NCBI RefSeq assembly: GCF_026241165.1
Contig: NZ_JAPFQN010000006.1
Location: 310,001-374,000, forward strand
Length of the DNA: 64,000 nucleotides
Direction of reading: 5' to 3'
Source of the DNA: Mangrovivirga halotolerans
Lineage (GTDB): Bacteria > Bacteroidota > Bacteroidia > Cytophagales > Cyclobacteriaceae
Shown: positions 44,087 through 53,193 of the stretch, piece after piece
Layout of the letters: each line of letters opens with the position of its first letter
Numbering within the stretch: the stretch's first letter is position 1
Made by a program: the position numbers and the translations under genes
The notes under the pieces: model-generated
What the model was told of the DNA's origin: nothing
Databases searched by the model: none
The model's input: the letters and a program-made list of their open reading frames with translations, nothing else

Positions 44087-44917
44087 ATGACCCAAATTCT
44101 AAATAAATATAGCAACCTGACTCAGCGAGTGATTGTTGCTTTAATCGGTGGGATTGGATTGATAGCGGCAATAATCTATTCACCCTACACTTTTTTTCTT
44201 ATATTTTTCTTTATATGCATGTTTTCCATGCTGGAATTTTATAAGCTCGTAGGGCTTGATGGATATCTTCCATTAAAATCGTTTGGAACTTTTATCGGGT
44301 TATTTTTATTTACTTCCAGCTTTCTTGTAGGTATGAATATCGTATCCTCAACCATCTTTTTTATGGTTGTGCCATTAGGAAGTATGATATTTTTTATAAA
44401 GCTTTATAAAAAAGGAGAAAAAAAACCGTTCACTAATATAGCATTTACGTTTCTTGGAGTTCTTTATGTAGGACTACCTTTTGCATTATTAAACTTGGGT
44501 GTGATCAGAGACGGCAATTATAGCTGGCAGATCATATTAGGAATTTTAATTATGCATTGGGCAAATGACTCCGGAGCGTATTTTGCAGGAACAAAATTTG
44601 GAAAGACAAAATTATTCGAAAGGGTATCTCCAAAAAAATCCTGGGAGGGAAGTATCGGTGGAACATTGACCACTTTAATTGTGGCTTTTGTTTTAGGTGA
44701 ATACTTCACCGACCTTCGCCATTGGGAATGGCTTGTAATGTCCGCAATAGTAGTTATTGCAGGTACTTACGGAGATTTGATCGAGTCCTTATTAAAAAGG
44801 AGCATGGAGATTAAAGATTCCGGAACAATACTTCCCGGACATGGAGGCTTCCTTGACAGGTTTGACGGATTGTTACTTTCAGCCCCTTTTATCGCTGCTT
44901 TTTTAAGAATAATTTAA
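44087..44917 (+). CDS. cdsA: Phosphatidate cytidylyltransferase
   Basis: 276 residues, eight or so membrane helices. CDP-diacylglycerol is made from phosphatidic acid and CTP. The family's C-terminal signature spans about residues 240-270: GDLIESLLKRSMEIKDSG and ILPGHGGFLDRFDGLLL, and NDSGAYFAGTKFGK is the nucleotide-binding part. Feeds the phosphatidylserine decarboxylase branch at 46.4 kb. A gdh-type gene lies between. Confidence 0.96.
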   Translation: MTQILNKYSNLTQRVIVALIGGIGLIAAIIYSPYTFFLIFFFICMFSMLEFYKLVGLDGYLPLKSFGTFIGLFLFTSSFLVGMNIVSSTIFFMVVPLGSMIFFIKLYKKGEKKPFTNIAFTFLGVLYVGLPFALLNLGVIRDGNYSWQIILGILIMHWANDSGAYFAGTKFGKTKLFERVSPKKSWEGSIGGTLTTLIVAFVLGEYFTDLRHWEWLVMSAIVVIAGTYGDLIESLLKRSMEIKDSGTILPGHGGFLDRFDGLLLSAPFIAAFLRII

Positions 44918-44945
44918 AAGCAGTTAGGAAATATAAAAAAAAGAG

Positions 44946-44953
44946 TAATTTTG
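44946..44953 (+). promoter_or_regulatory. -7 element of the glutamate dehydrogenase gene
   Basis: TAATTTTG matches TAnnTTTG, 47 bases ahead of the ATG at 45000. The -33 region has no good TTTG. Confidence 0.45.
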
Positions 44954-44999
44954 TCGCATAGTCATTTAAAACGATTGCAAAACAATAATTTTTTTTCCT

Positions 45000-46274
45000 A
45001 TGGGATACATCGAACCGGCTCCAATTAAGGACAAGGAAAATCCTTTTGAGTCGATGATGTCGCGATTTAATATAGCGGCAGATGCACTGGGACTAGACGA
45101 AGAAGTTTACAACGTATTAAAGTCACCGGCAAAACAGGTTACGGTTTCCTTACCAATCACCATGGATGATGGATCCATCAAGGTATTTGAAGGACACAGG
45201 GTTGTTCATTCGAATATACTTGGTCCGTCCAAAGGTGGTATAAGGTATGATATGGATGTCACCATCGATGAGGTCAAGGCTTTGGCTGCATGGATGACAT
45301 GGAAGTGTGCCGTAGTGGATATTCCTTACGGCGGAGCTAAAGGTGGTATCAAATGTGACCCGAGATCAATGTCTGCAGGAGAGATCGAACGATTGACCCG
45401 CGCATTCACTGCCCAGATGGCTGAGATATTTGGTCCGGACAGGGACATTCCTGCTCCGGATATGGGGACAGGCCCAAGAGAAATGGCCTGGTTAATGGAT
45501 GAGTACTCTAAAATCCAGGGTATGACAGTAAATGCGGTCGTAACCGGAAAACCTCTTGTTTTAGGTGGTTCTTTGGGAAGAACTGAAGCTACAGGACGTG
45601 GAGTAATGGTGTCTGCACTTTCAGCAATGGGTAAAATAGGATTAATTCCTTCCCAAGCTACTTGTGCTATCCAGGGCTTTGGAAATGTTGGTTCATGGGC
45701 TGCTAAACTATTAACTGAAAGAGGAGTTAAGGTAATTGCCGTGAGTGACCTTTCAGGAGCTTACGTCAACAAGAACGGCTTAGACATCGATGAATGCATC
45801 GAATACCGTAATATGAACAACGGAACGCTCGAAGGTTATAAAAATGCAGATCACATTCCGGGAGATGACATTTTATATCTTGACGTGGATGTTCTGGTAC
45901 CTGCAGCAAAGGAAGATGTTATTACAGTTCAGAATGTTGAAAAAGTAAAAGCAAAATTAATAGTTGAAGGCGCAAATGGCCCTACTTCTGCTAAAGCTGA
46001 TGCAATTATCAACGAAAAAGGCATCATGGTGGCTCCTGACATTCTTGCTAATGCAGGTGGAGTGACAGTCTCTTATTTTGAGTGGGTACAAAACCGATTG
46101 GGATATAAGTGGACTGCTGAAAGAGTCAACCGCAGGTCAGACAGAATTATGAAAGATGCTTTTGACAGAGTGTACAAGACTTCTAAAGAATATAATGTTC
46201 CGTTAAGGATTGCTGCTTATATTCTGGCTATCGATAAAGTTGCCAAGACTTATAAGTATCGCGGAGGTTTTTAA
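45000..46274 (+). CDS. Glutamate dehydrogenase-type Glu/Leu/Phe/Val dehydrogenase
   Basis: 424 residues, typical of hexameric GDH of about 45-48 kDa. Substrate domain with KGGIRYDMDVTIDEVKALAAWMTWKCAVVDIPYGGAKGGI; the lysine of MTWKCAV is conserved. Nucleotide fold CAIQGFGNVGSWAAKLL suggests NAD. Interconverts glutamate and 2-oxoglutarate. Second of three family members in the window; the one at 34.8 kb is shorter and leucine-like, the one at 51.8 kb is a distinct form. A terminator follows at 46292. Confidence 0.93.
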   Translation: MGYIEPAPIKDKENPFESMMSRFNIAADALGLDEEVYNVLKSPAKQVTVSLPITMDDGSIKVFEGHRVVHSNILGPSKGGIRYDMDVTIDEVKALAAWMTWKCAVVDIPYGGAKGGIKCDPRSMSAGEIERLTRAFTAQMAEIFGPDRDIPAPDMGTGPREMAWLMDEYSKIQGMTVNAVVTGKPLVLGGSLGRTEATGRGVMVSALSAMGKIGLIPSQATCAIQGFGNVGSWAAKLLTERGVKVIAVSDLSGAYVNKNGLDIDECIEYRNMNNGTLEGYKNADHIPGDDILYLDVDVLVPAAKEDVITVQNVEKVKAKLIVEGANGPTSAKADAIINEKGIMVAPDILANAGGVTVSYFEWVQNRLGYKWTAERVNRRSDRIMKDAFDRVYKTSKEYNVPLRIAAYILAIDKVAKTYKYRGGF

Positions 46275-46291
46275 TCGATAAAATTTATAAT

Positions 46292-46324
46292 AAAAAAGTG
46301 CGGTTTTGTCCGCACTTTTTTTTT
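46292..46324 (+). terminator. Intrinsic terminator of the glutamate dehydrogenase gene
   Basis: AAGTGCGG/CCGCACTT stem with loop TTTTGT and nine T. The TTG at 46306 lies inside its loop and is not a start codon for psd. Confidence 0.85.
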
Positions 46325-46371
46325 GCTTAGAACTATTCGATTATTTTTGTACAAAGTTTAACCAACATCAG

Positions 46372-47028
46372 ATGACCATTCATAAAGAAGGAAGAGTTTT
46401 ATTGATAGCAATGCTATTAATTTTAATAGGCATCAACTTACTTGTCTATTATTTCGCAGGTGAATCAGAATATGCCTTACCACTATCCATTTCTGCATCA
46501 GTGATAATTTTTTTATTGGTACTGCAGTTTTTCAGGAATCCAAAATTTAATGTTAACACTAATCCTAAACATATAATTGCACCTGCAGATGGCAAAGTAG
46601 TTGTAATTGAGGAAACAATCGAAGAAGAATATTTAAAAGATAAAAGAAAGCAAATATCAATTTTCATGTCTCCTGTTAACGTGCATGTTAACAGAAATCC
46701 TGTTTCGGGAATAATCAGTTATTTTAAATATCATCCCGGAAAATATCTTGTAGCATGGCATCCTAAGTCAAGTCTTGAAAACGAAAGAACAACAATTGCA
46801 GTTAAAATGGATACTGGACTTGAAGTTGTTTTCAGGCAAGTGGCCGGGGCTATGGCACGAAGAATAAAATGGTATGTTAAAGAAGGTGATAAAGTTGACC
46901 AGGGTGAAGAATTCGGATTTATCAAATTTGGATCCAGAGTAGATATTTACCTGCCTTTAGACGCTGAAATAAAAGTTAATATAGGAGAAAAAACAAAAGG
47001 AGGACGAACTATAATCGCTGAAGTATAA
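46372..47028 (+). CDS. psd: Phosphatidylserine decarboxylase, archaeal-type proenzyme
   Basis: ATG 46372 is chosen because the TTG at 46306 lies in the terminator above. 218 residues: two membrane segments (about 8-29 and 35-53) and a catalytic domain with PADGKVVVIEE and the self-cleavage site FGS (G187-S188), where the pyruvoyl group forms. Makes phosphatidylethanolamine from phosphatidylserine. A -7 box TATTTTTG at 46342-46349 with TTTG 16 bases ahead (46322-46325) is a weak promoter, spacing short. The gene meets a convergent operon with only five bases between stops. Confidence 0.95.
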   Translation: MTIHKEGRVLLIAMLLILIGINLLVYYFAGESEYALPLSISASVIIFLLVLQFFRNPKFNVNTNPKHIIAPADGKVVVIEETIEEEYLKDKRKQISIFMSPVNVHVNRNPVSGIISYFKYHPGKYLVAWHPKSSLENERTTIAVKMDTGLEVVFRQVAGAMARRIKWYVKEGDKVDQGEEFGFIKFGSRVDIYLPLDAEIKVNIGEKTKGGRTIIAEV

Positions 47029-47033
47029 TTACA

Positions 47034-47243
47034 TCAGCGTTCCGTCTTTTTCCGTCTGTAACGACTCCATAATATTAATCCGAAGGATACCATAAACAGC
47101 CAGTAACTACCAATAAAACCTGTAGTAAACGCTTCAAAAAGCCCAATCAGGAACATTCCAATAGCTAAAAACATTAGTATGGATGCCAATGTATCACTGG
47201 ATTTGTTGTCTCTATTTTCGCGGTTTTCTTTTTCCTTATTCAT
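47034..47243 (-). CDS. Small membrane protein, unknown
   Basis: ATG 47243 preferred to a TTG at 47252. 69 residues: a charged start (KEKENRENRDN), then two hydrophobic segments around 18-38 and 44-62, and a basic end (RYRRKKTER). Begins inside the 3' end of lptC (8-base overlap). No family recognised; could help LptC, but only the location suggests it. Confidence 0.6.
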   Translation of the reverse strand: MNKEKENRENRDNKSSDTLASILMFLAIGMFLIGLFEAFTTGFIGSYWLFMVSFGLILWSRYRRKKTER

Positions 47244-47784
47244 TATAATCAAATTCGCCGGTAGGTCGTAATATTCTATATTTAGTAAAGTTCTGATTAC
47301 TGGATAATCCTTCTCCGTATAGTAATTCCGATGCGGTTTTAATGGTTACAAACTTATCTGTGTAGATCGAATCACTTCCCGGAAGCCAGTTTAATTCTTC
47401 AGTCTTTAACTGTTCTTCTTTTTCAATATTAGTAACAACAACGTCCCCACTAACGGTATAAAGCTTACTTTCATTACTAAATTTCCCCTTATTTGCGGAA
47501 AGGGTTGAAGTTACCTCCCCTTTAGATTCATCATCGTAAAATTCTATAAATAATGGGCCCGGGAAATCGCGATCACCATTAAAATAATCCACTTGTTTGC
47601 TTGCTCTGATGGTGAAAACAATCCTCCCGGAATCAGAATAAACAGTATACATGCTATCTATTTCAGCCTGAGGACCACTGTATTGCTGCTTAAGCTTATT
47701 ACTTTTTTCTTCCATATCATCACATGAAGCAATGACAAGCAACAAAATTATTGGTAAAAAATATTTAAACAGGTCATCTTTCAT
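47236..47784 (-). CDS. lptC: LPS export protein LptC-like
   Basis: 182 residues. N-terminal lipobox-like hydrophobic segment FLPIILLLVIASC, then an LptC beta-jellyroll (QVDYFNGDRDFPGPLFIEFYDDESKGEVTSTLSANKGKFS, with YTVSGDVVVTN). LptC links the LptBFG transporter to the periplasmic LptA bridge. In this phylum a lipoprotein LptC beside TPR and barrel genes is usual. A terminator (47821-47854) separates it from the TPR gene upstream, so it has its own promoter. Confidence 0.88.
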   Translation of the reverse strand: MKDDLFKYFLPIILLLVIASCDDMEEKSNKLKQQYSGPQAEIDSMYTVYSDSGRIVFTIRASKQVDYFNGDRDFPGPLFIEFYDDESKGEVTSTLSANKGKFSNESKLYTVSGDVVVTNIEKEEQLKTEELNWLPGSDSIYTDKFVTIKTASELLYGEGLSSNQNFTKYRILRPTGEFDYNE

Positions 47785-47820
47785 CTTGCAAATTTAAGCG
47801 ATACAAATGAATTAAAATAA

Positions 47821-47854
47821 AAAAGCGATCTGTGGAGTTCACAGATCGCTTTTA
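47821..47854. terminator. Intrinsic terminator of the TPR gene
   Basis: Long perfect stem AAAAGCGATCTGTG/CACAGATCGCTTTT with loop GAGTT. On the minus strand it closes the TPR gene, whose stop is at 47871. Confidence 0.85.
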
Positions 47855-47870
47855 TATATTTTAGATTTTA

Positions 47871-49175
47871 TTAATCTCTGGTTCTAAGGGTCACAGACTT
47901 ACCAATCCAGCAATTTACCTGCATTGATCCACCTACTTTCTTACCTTCTACGAACAATTCTTCTTTAGAAGGAAACTGTTCCTTAGCTTTAGCCATTCCA
48001 CTTCTATTACCAGCTTTTTGATACATCTCATATGCTGCTAAGAACACAAGACGGTCATATACTCTTGACTTACCCTGCTTACAGCTTTCATAGCTACCAT
48101 AATAAAGATCACCGATGAAAGTATATGCTTCAGAAGCAAGGCTTGCATCAGCAGATACTGCGTCCATAGCATAACCTCTCGCAGTTGATTTTGCACCTTT
48201 TCTCGCATTCATTCTTGCAAGCTTCAAATAGGTTTCCCCTTTTCTAAGGTTATCATCTGTCATTTCTAAAGCCTGCTTGAAATAATCTTCAGCACACTCA
48301 TAATCACCTTTCTGAAGGCATCTTGAACCTAATAGATTAGCAAGACCTGGCTGAGGGTTTTCCTTCATGATTGCTTTTGCTGCGTCAGCTACCAGATCAG
48401 AATCGAAACAATCGAATTTATAACCTAATTTGAAAATGTTCTCTGCAAGCTCGATATTATCTGGATTCTCCCTGAATTTCGCTCCAAAAGTGTTTTCAAT
48501 CATGTCACAATCTATATCGATAGTTGCTACAAATAGTTTGAAAACATATTCTTCAGGCTTAGTCATATCTTCACCAGCCTCTTTTTTAGCATCAATAACA
48601 CTTTGGATATCGTCAAAAACAGCGATAACTTCTTCAGGTGTCATTTCATCCTTATGAGTTAAATAATACCTTCTGGTTGCATCCATGTAGAATGTCAGGT
48701 TGGCATTATAAATTTCATTTCCTGCAAAAGAATAAAGATCCTGATATCCTTTGAATAAAAAATCGTACTTATCCTGCTCATTTTTATAATAGTTATAAGC
48801 ATCATACATTTTTCTATTCATAAGGTCTGCTGTTTTACCACAAAGCTCCATTCGCTTGTCGTAAAGTAGCATAACTGAATCCTTATAAACTTCCACTTTT
48901 GATGGATCATCAGGATTACTTACCAGATTATCATACAATTTTACACCATTTGCATAAATAGAATAGTGTAAGCTAGGTACGTTGTTTAGCAACCAGAATA
49001 ATGGTGCTTTCGCATTTTTGTAATCGTCAGCTCGTAAGTAGTCTGAATAAAGCGCATTCTTTTCTAGCGCTTGTTGTTTGTTCTGCGGCCAGTTCCACTC
49101 ATTACAGTCAACTTCCTGAGCGAAAGTTACTGCACTTATCAAAGTCATGACCAGAAATAAAACATTCTTTCTCAT
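47871..49175 (-). CDS. TPR-containing secreted protein
   Basis: 434 residues, signal peptide MRKNVLFLVMTLISAVTFAQ. Tetratricopeptide-like repeats occupy the C-terminal two thirds (for example CLQKGDYECAEDYFKQALEM, then GETYLKLARMNARKGAKSTARGYAMDAV). No enzyme motif; likely a periplasmic scaffold. It starts 12 bases after the stop of the barrel protein gene, so the two are one unit. Its terminator isolates it from lptC downstream. Confidence 0.8.
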   Translation of the reverse strand: MRKNVLFLVMTLISAVTFAQEVDCNEWNWPQNKQQALEKNALYSDYLRADDYKNAKAPLFWLLNNVPSLHYSIYANGVKLYDNLVSNPDDPSKVEVYKDSVMLLYDKRMELCGKTADLMNRKMYDAYNYYKNEQDKYDFLFKGYQDLYSFAGNEIYNANLTFYMDATRRYYLTHKDEMTPEEVIAVFDDIQSVIDAKKEAGEDMTKPEEYVFKLFVATIDIDCDMIENTFGAKFRENPDNIELAENIFKLGYKFDCFDSDLVADAAKAIMKENPQPGLANLLGSRCLQKGDYECAEDYFKQALEMTDDNLRKGETYLKLARMNARKGAKSTARGYAMDAVSADASLASEAYTFIGDLYYGSYESCKQGKSRVYDRLVFLAAYEMYQKAGNRSGMAKAKEQFPSKEELFVEGKKVGGSMQVNCWIGKSVTLRTRD

Positions 49176-49187
49176 AATGCATACAGT

Positions 49188-50474
49188 TTAATTATACCAC
49201 GGTGATCTCTCCCACCGTTTACCATTGAATGTTGCTCCTATAGTTATTGAAAAATATTGTTCTTTTAATACGTTATTACTAAGGCTTCCCCGACTTCCAT
49301 AACCAAGAACTATATTTATCACTGAAGCGTTCTTCACTGGCAAATGTAATCCAAGATTCATGCCAAACTCATCAAGCCCTTGATTATTAAGGTTATACGG
49401 CGTCTGTTTGTAAAAGGTCCCTAATCGATAAGTAATTCTTTTTAGATAACTTTCTACATTGGCAGCATCTGGAGTATAAGAAGCTCCAATAGCAAATTTA
49501 CTACTATTTCTTAAATTTTCCTGACCCTCATTATTATTATAGGCGCTCCACTGGTCAAAAACAGCATCAAATCCTACCGACCAATGATTATAACCAGATT
49601 TAAGTTTGCGATATCCTAATCCAAATCCGATTTGCTGGGGCATAATTTGATCTCCGCTTCCATCAAAAATAGTATCTGCATCAATTGTAGTTCCTGTTAA
49701 GGTCTGCCTTCTAAAAGTAGAAAGATAATTTGTACTCATTTTTGATTCAGGGCGATAAATAACCCCTGCATTTAGAAATGAGTTTTTATTTACTTTGTAA
49801 TTGTATCCCAACCCAAAGTCAAAATTAAAGTCTGATATATTTCTCCTGTCTGAAACCTCTATAATATATCGGGATATCAATGTATTCTCATCTCCGACAT
49901 ATTGACCGGTCGAACGGGTGGTTGATCCGAAATAATAATTAAACCGGAATCCAAAATATATATCCTTGTATTGAAAGCCCTGGGCAAGAAAAGCTTTTCC
50001 AATTCCACCTTCACCTTCAGAAAGCCTGTTTAAATTAACTCCTGGTTCATTTGAAACATCTCCTGTTGCGAGAAAATCATAATTAACTACGCTATAAGGA
50101 CTTAGCCCTACAGATAAATTCCAGAAATTTAATTTTAATGGAACTCCGAATGTTAAATATCTTACCGAACCATTTATTGGGGTTGTGGTACCCTCAGAAG
50201 ATTCTATTGTCCTCCTCTCTCCGGAAAGAGCAGCTTCAAAAGTGGATAATTTATTGAATGGCAGCCAAGCGGGATTTACATTATTTAAATGTATAAAACT
50301 AGGCAAACCAATTCCGACCCCACCCATAGATTGATTATGGCTAAGTGAATTATCTAAAACTTCACCAACTCCATAAGATGTATAGGGTGAATTCATTGTC
50401 TGTGCAAAATTGCTTTGATTAAAGCCAATTGCAAAGAGTAGTGCTATAGTAAATCTGTTGAAAAATAACTTCAT
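49188..50474 (-). CDS. Outer-membrane beta-barrel protein, FadL-like
   Basis: 428 residues, signal peptide MKLFFNRFTIALLFAIGFNQSNFA, then the segment SPYTSYGVGEVLDNSLSHNQSMGG and repeated amphipathic strands with aromatic ends (for example FGFRFNYYFGS and LGYGSRGSLSNNV). C-terminal FSITIGATFNGKRWERSPWYN. Resembles the FadL/PorV type barrel found in Bacteroidota beside type III pantothenate kinase and LptC. Function unknown. A promoter is visible at 50513-50543. Confidence 0.75.
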   Translation of the reverse strand: MKLFFNRFTIALLFAIGFNQSNFAQTMNSPYTSYGVGEVLDNSLSHNQSMGGVGIGLPSFIHLNNVNPAWLPFNKLSTFEAALSGERRTIESSEGTTTPINGSVRYLTFGVPLKLNFWNLSVGLSPYSVVNYDFLATGDVSNEPGVNLNRLSEGEGGIGKAFLAQGFQYKDIYFGFRFNYYFGSTTRSTGQYVGDENTLISRYIIEVSDRRNISDFNFDFGLGYNYKVNKNSFLNAGVIYRPESKMSTNYLSTFRRQTLTGTTIDADTIFDGSGDQIMPQQIGFGLGYRKLKSGYNHWSVGFDAVFDQWSAYNNNEGQENLRNSSKFAIGASYTPDAANVESYLKRITYRLGTFYKQTPYNLNNQGLDEFGMNLGLHLPVKNASVINIVLGYGSRGSLSNNVLKEQYFSITIGATFNGKRWERSPWYN

Positions 50475-50512
50475 GAAATCCTTACCTCTTTTAAATTTAG
50501 GTTAAGAGCCTA

Positions 50513-50543
50513 CAAAGATGTCCTGTTTTATCCGAGTATCAAA
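50513..50543 (-). promoter_or_regulatory. Promoter of the barrel protein gene
   Basis: Minus strand: TTTTG, 19 bases, then CATCTTTG, a 7-of-8 match to TAnnTTTG. It lies about 40 bases ahead of the start at 50474. Confidence 0.5.
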
Positions 50544-50617
50544 AAAAAATTACATTCTATTTTATTGCATTTGGTCCTGATGGGATAGTTTTATAAAAAA
50601 TTAACATTGATGATCTC

Positions 50618-51706
50618 ATGTCCGAGCTTTTTCAAGGATCGTATATTTCACTTGGATTAATGTCTGGAACTTCCCTGGATGGAATCGACTTATGTTTGAG
50701 CAAATTTACTTTCAAAAACAATTCCTGGAATTATGAAATCATTAAAACTGAGACGATTCCTTATAGCAAAAAATGGCAAAATGAACTGGCTAATGCAATA
50801 AACCTAGATTGGGCTGAGCTATTGACTCTTGACTACGAATATGGACACCTCCTGGGAAATGTCATCAAAGAATTTCTTGAAACGACAGATATAAAACCTG
50901 ACATTTTAGGTAGTCATGGGCATACTGTTCATCACAAGCCTGATGAAGGCTATACCATTCAAATTGGCAATGGGCACCAAATTGCCTTAAAAACCGAAAT
51001 AGAAACCGTATTTGATTTTAGAAGTTTAGATGTAAGTAAAGGAGGGCAGGGAGCACCCCTGGTACCAATAGGAGACAAATTACTTTTTTCAAATTTCGAT
51101 GTATGTGTCAATTTAGGAGGCTTTGCAAACCTCACAAAATATGACGAGACAGGCACTATCCGGGCATATGACATCTGTGCTCTTAATACTGTTCTTAACT
51201 ATCTGGCTTCATCAATTGATCTTGATTATGATGAAAATGGTCATATAGCTGCCTCTGGAAAAAAAATACCAAACCTTCTAACCGATTTAGAAAACCTGTC
51301 ATATTATTCTACCACCGGACCTAAATCACTGGGCATTGAATGGGTAAAAAGCAACATATTCCCCTTAATAGATAATTATTTGATTAATCATCCTCTCCAA
51401 GATGTAATTCATACTTACACTATTCATGCCGCTAAGGCGATAGCCAAAGAGTTACCTTCAGGTGGACGTTGTCTTTTCACCGGTGGTGGAGCATTTAATG
51501 ACTTTCTTATTTCAAGAATAAAAACTTATTCTGATGGCAACATCGAAATACCTGACAACCAATTAATCTCATTTAAAGAAGCTCTGATTTTTGGGTTTCT
51601 TGCTGTTCTAAAAAGTCGCAATGAAGTTAATGTTCTTTCATCAGTAACCGGATCAAAAGAGAATACCAGCTCCGGAATACTAGTCTCTAAAAACGAATTG
51701 ATTTGA
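50618..51706 (+). CDS. anmK: Anhydro-N-acetylmuramic acid kinase
   Basis: 362 residues, the usual size. The family signature LGLMSGTSLDGIDL is near the N-terminus, then DILGSHGHTVHHKPDEG, VSKGGQGAPLVPIGD and CLFTGGGAFNDFL. It phosphorylates anhydro-MurNAc from recycled peptidoglycan to MurNAc-6-phosphate. Standing divergent to the barrel gene; the following dehydrogenase starts 57 bases later. Fits the muropeptide recycling role of Gram-negative bacteria. Confidence 0.96.
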   Translation: MSELFQGSYISLGLMSGTSLDGIDLCLSKFTFKNNSWNYEIIKTETIPYSKKWQNELANAINLDWAELLTLDYEYGHLLGNVIKEFLETTDIKPDILGSHGHTVHHKPDEGYTIQIGNGHQIALKTEIETVFDFRSLDVSKGGQGAPLVPIGDKLLFSNFDVCVNLGGFANLTKYDETGTIRAYDICALNTVLNYLASSIDLDYDENGHIAASGKKIPNLLTDLENLSYYSTTGPKSLGIEWVKSNIFPLIDNYLINHPLQDVIHTYTIHAAKAIAKELPSGGRCLFTGGGAFNDFLISRIKTYSDGNIEIPDNQLISFKEALIFGFLAVLKSRNEVNVLSSVTGSKENTSSGILVSKNELI

Positions 51707-51763
51707 CATTTTCTTAAAAATTATATTTTGTAAATTGCGCCAACTTAAAAACGACTTAACTCA

Positions 51764-52990
51764 ATGAAAGACTTATTAAAGCAATTTGAAAACAAAACCC
51801 CCGAAATTGTTTTTGAATGGAAAGATTCTGAAACCGAAGCAGAAGGCTGGGTTGTGATTAACTCTTTGCGAGGTGGTGCAGCTGGTGGTGGCACCAGAAT
51901 GCGTCCGGGATTAGATAAAAGAGAAGTAGAATCCCTGGCAAAAACCATGGAAATAAAATTTACTGTTTCAGGACCAAATATTGGTGGCGCAAAATCTGGA
52001 ATAAACTTCGATCCAAAAGATCCGCGTAAAAAAGATGTCTTGAAAAGATGGTATAAGGCAGTTTTTCCTCTTTTAAAAAATTATTATGGAACTGGGGGAG
52101 ACCTGAATGTGGATGAGATTCATGAAGTAATACCAATAACTGAGAGTTATGGCCTGTGGCATCCACAAGAAGGAATAGTAAATGGACATTTTAATCCAAC
52201 TGAACCTGAAAAAATAAAAAAACTAGGGCAGCTGAGACAAGGGGTTTCTAAAGTTCTTGAAGATATAAACTTTACTATTACAGGAGACTACAAATTCACA
52301 GTGGCAGATATGATCACCGGTTTTGGTGTTGCTGAATCTGTCAAGCATTATTACGACTTGTGGGGTGGTAATATCAGCGAGAAAAGGGCTGTGATTCAAG
52401 GTTGGGGTAATGTAGCTGGTGCAGCTGCTTTGTTCCTTTCTAAGATGGGTGTCAAAATAGCTGGTATAATTGATAGAGAAGGCGGATTATTAAGTGAAGA
52501 AGGTTTTGGTCTCGAAGAGGTAAAAGAGCTTTTCATTAAGCGTCAGGGAAATAAGCTAAATGCTGACAATATGATCCCATATGATGAAATAAATGATAAA
52601 GTGTGGGACCTTGGAGCTGAAATTTTTATTCCAGCGGCTGCTTCACGCCTTATCAGCCAGGAACAAGTAGAAAAAATGGTTAACACCAAACTTGAAGTGA
52701 TTTCTTCTGGGGCAAATGTTCCTTTTAAAGATGATGAAATCTTCTTCGGCCCTACAATGGAATATGCAGATAGCCACATTTCTTTAATTCCAGACTTCAT
52801 AGCCAATTGTGGTATGGCAAGAGTGTTTGCTTATTTAATGAGTGATGAGGCAGTTATGACCGACGAAACAATTTTCGAAGATACCTCAGAAACCATTAAA
52901 ATTGCAATGGAAGAAATCTACAAAACTCATAAAGAAAAAACAGGAATATCAGAGGCTGCCTTCGAGGTTGCACTTAAAAAACTTGTATAA
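51764..52990 (+). CDS. Glu/Leu/Phe/Val dehydrogenase, third paralogue
   Basis: 408 residues. The dimerisation/catalytic part has GGAAGGGTRMRPGLDKREVESLAKTMEIKFTVSGPNIGGAKSGI and YGTGGDLNVDEIHEVIP; the lysine of EIKFTV sits at the MTFK position. NAD-binding VIQGWGNVAGAAALFL. In other Bacteroidota the sequence is annotated only to family level. Substrate is unclear, and the unusual GGGTRMRPGL segment sets it apart from the two other copies. A terminator follows at 53011. Confidence 0.88.
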   Translation: MKDLLKQFENKTPEIVFEWKDSETEAEGWVVINSLRGGAAGGGTRMRPGLDKREVESLAKTMEIKFTVSGPNIGGAKSGINFDPKDPRKKDVLKRWYKAVFPLLKNYYGTGGDLNVDEIHEVIPITESYGLWHPQEGIVNGHFNPTEPEKIKKLGQLRQGVSKVLEDINFTITGDYKFTVADMITGFGVAESVKHYYDLWGGNISEKRAVIQGWGNVAGAAALFLSKMGVKIAGIIDREGGLLSEEGFGLEEVKELFIKRQGNKLNADNMIPYDEINDKVWDLGAEIFIPAAASRLISQEQVEKMVNTKLEVISSGANVPFKDDEIFFGPTMEYADSHISLIPDFIANCGMARVFAYLMSDEAVMTDETIFEDTSETIKIAMEEIYKTHKEKTGISEAAFEVALKKLV

Positions 52991-53010
52991 TTCCTTCAAT
53001 AAAATATCAA

Positions 53011-53033
53011 AACCGGCCTCGAGCCGGTTTTTT
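53011..53033 (+). terminator. Intrinsic terminator of the third dehydrogenase gene
   Basis: AACCGGC/GCCGGTT stem with loop CTCGA and a T run. Confidence 0.85.
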
Positions 53034-53136
53034 ATTTATACTATTTTAAGAAAGCACTATAATTGATAAGCATTATACAGTTATTATATATAAACTCTCT
53101 GATTCATTTTGTAAATTTAGGCGCGCTTTAAATTTT

Positions 53137-53165
53137 ACAGTCCTTAGTAACGGACTGTTTTCTTT
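53137..53165 (+). promoter_or_regulatory. Terminator-like hairpin in the leader of the NhaD-type gene
   Basis: ACAGTCC/GGACTGT stem (53137-53158) with an 8-base loop TTAGTAAC and a T-rich tail (TTTTCTTTG). It lies 29-57 bases ahead of the ATG at 53194, after the terminator of the previous gene. It could be an attenuator. Confidence 0.5.
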
Positions 53166-53193
53166 GTAACAGTAGCCAATTGAATATAAGTTA

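Noticed and set aside
46306-46371. TTG-initiated extension of psd
   Set aside because: The TTG sits in the loop of the upstream terminator.
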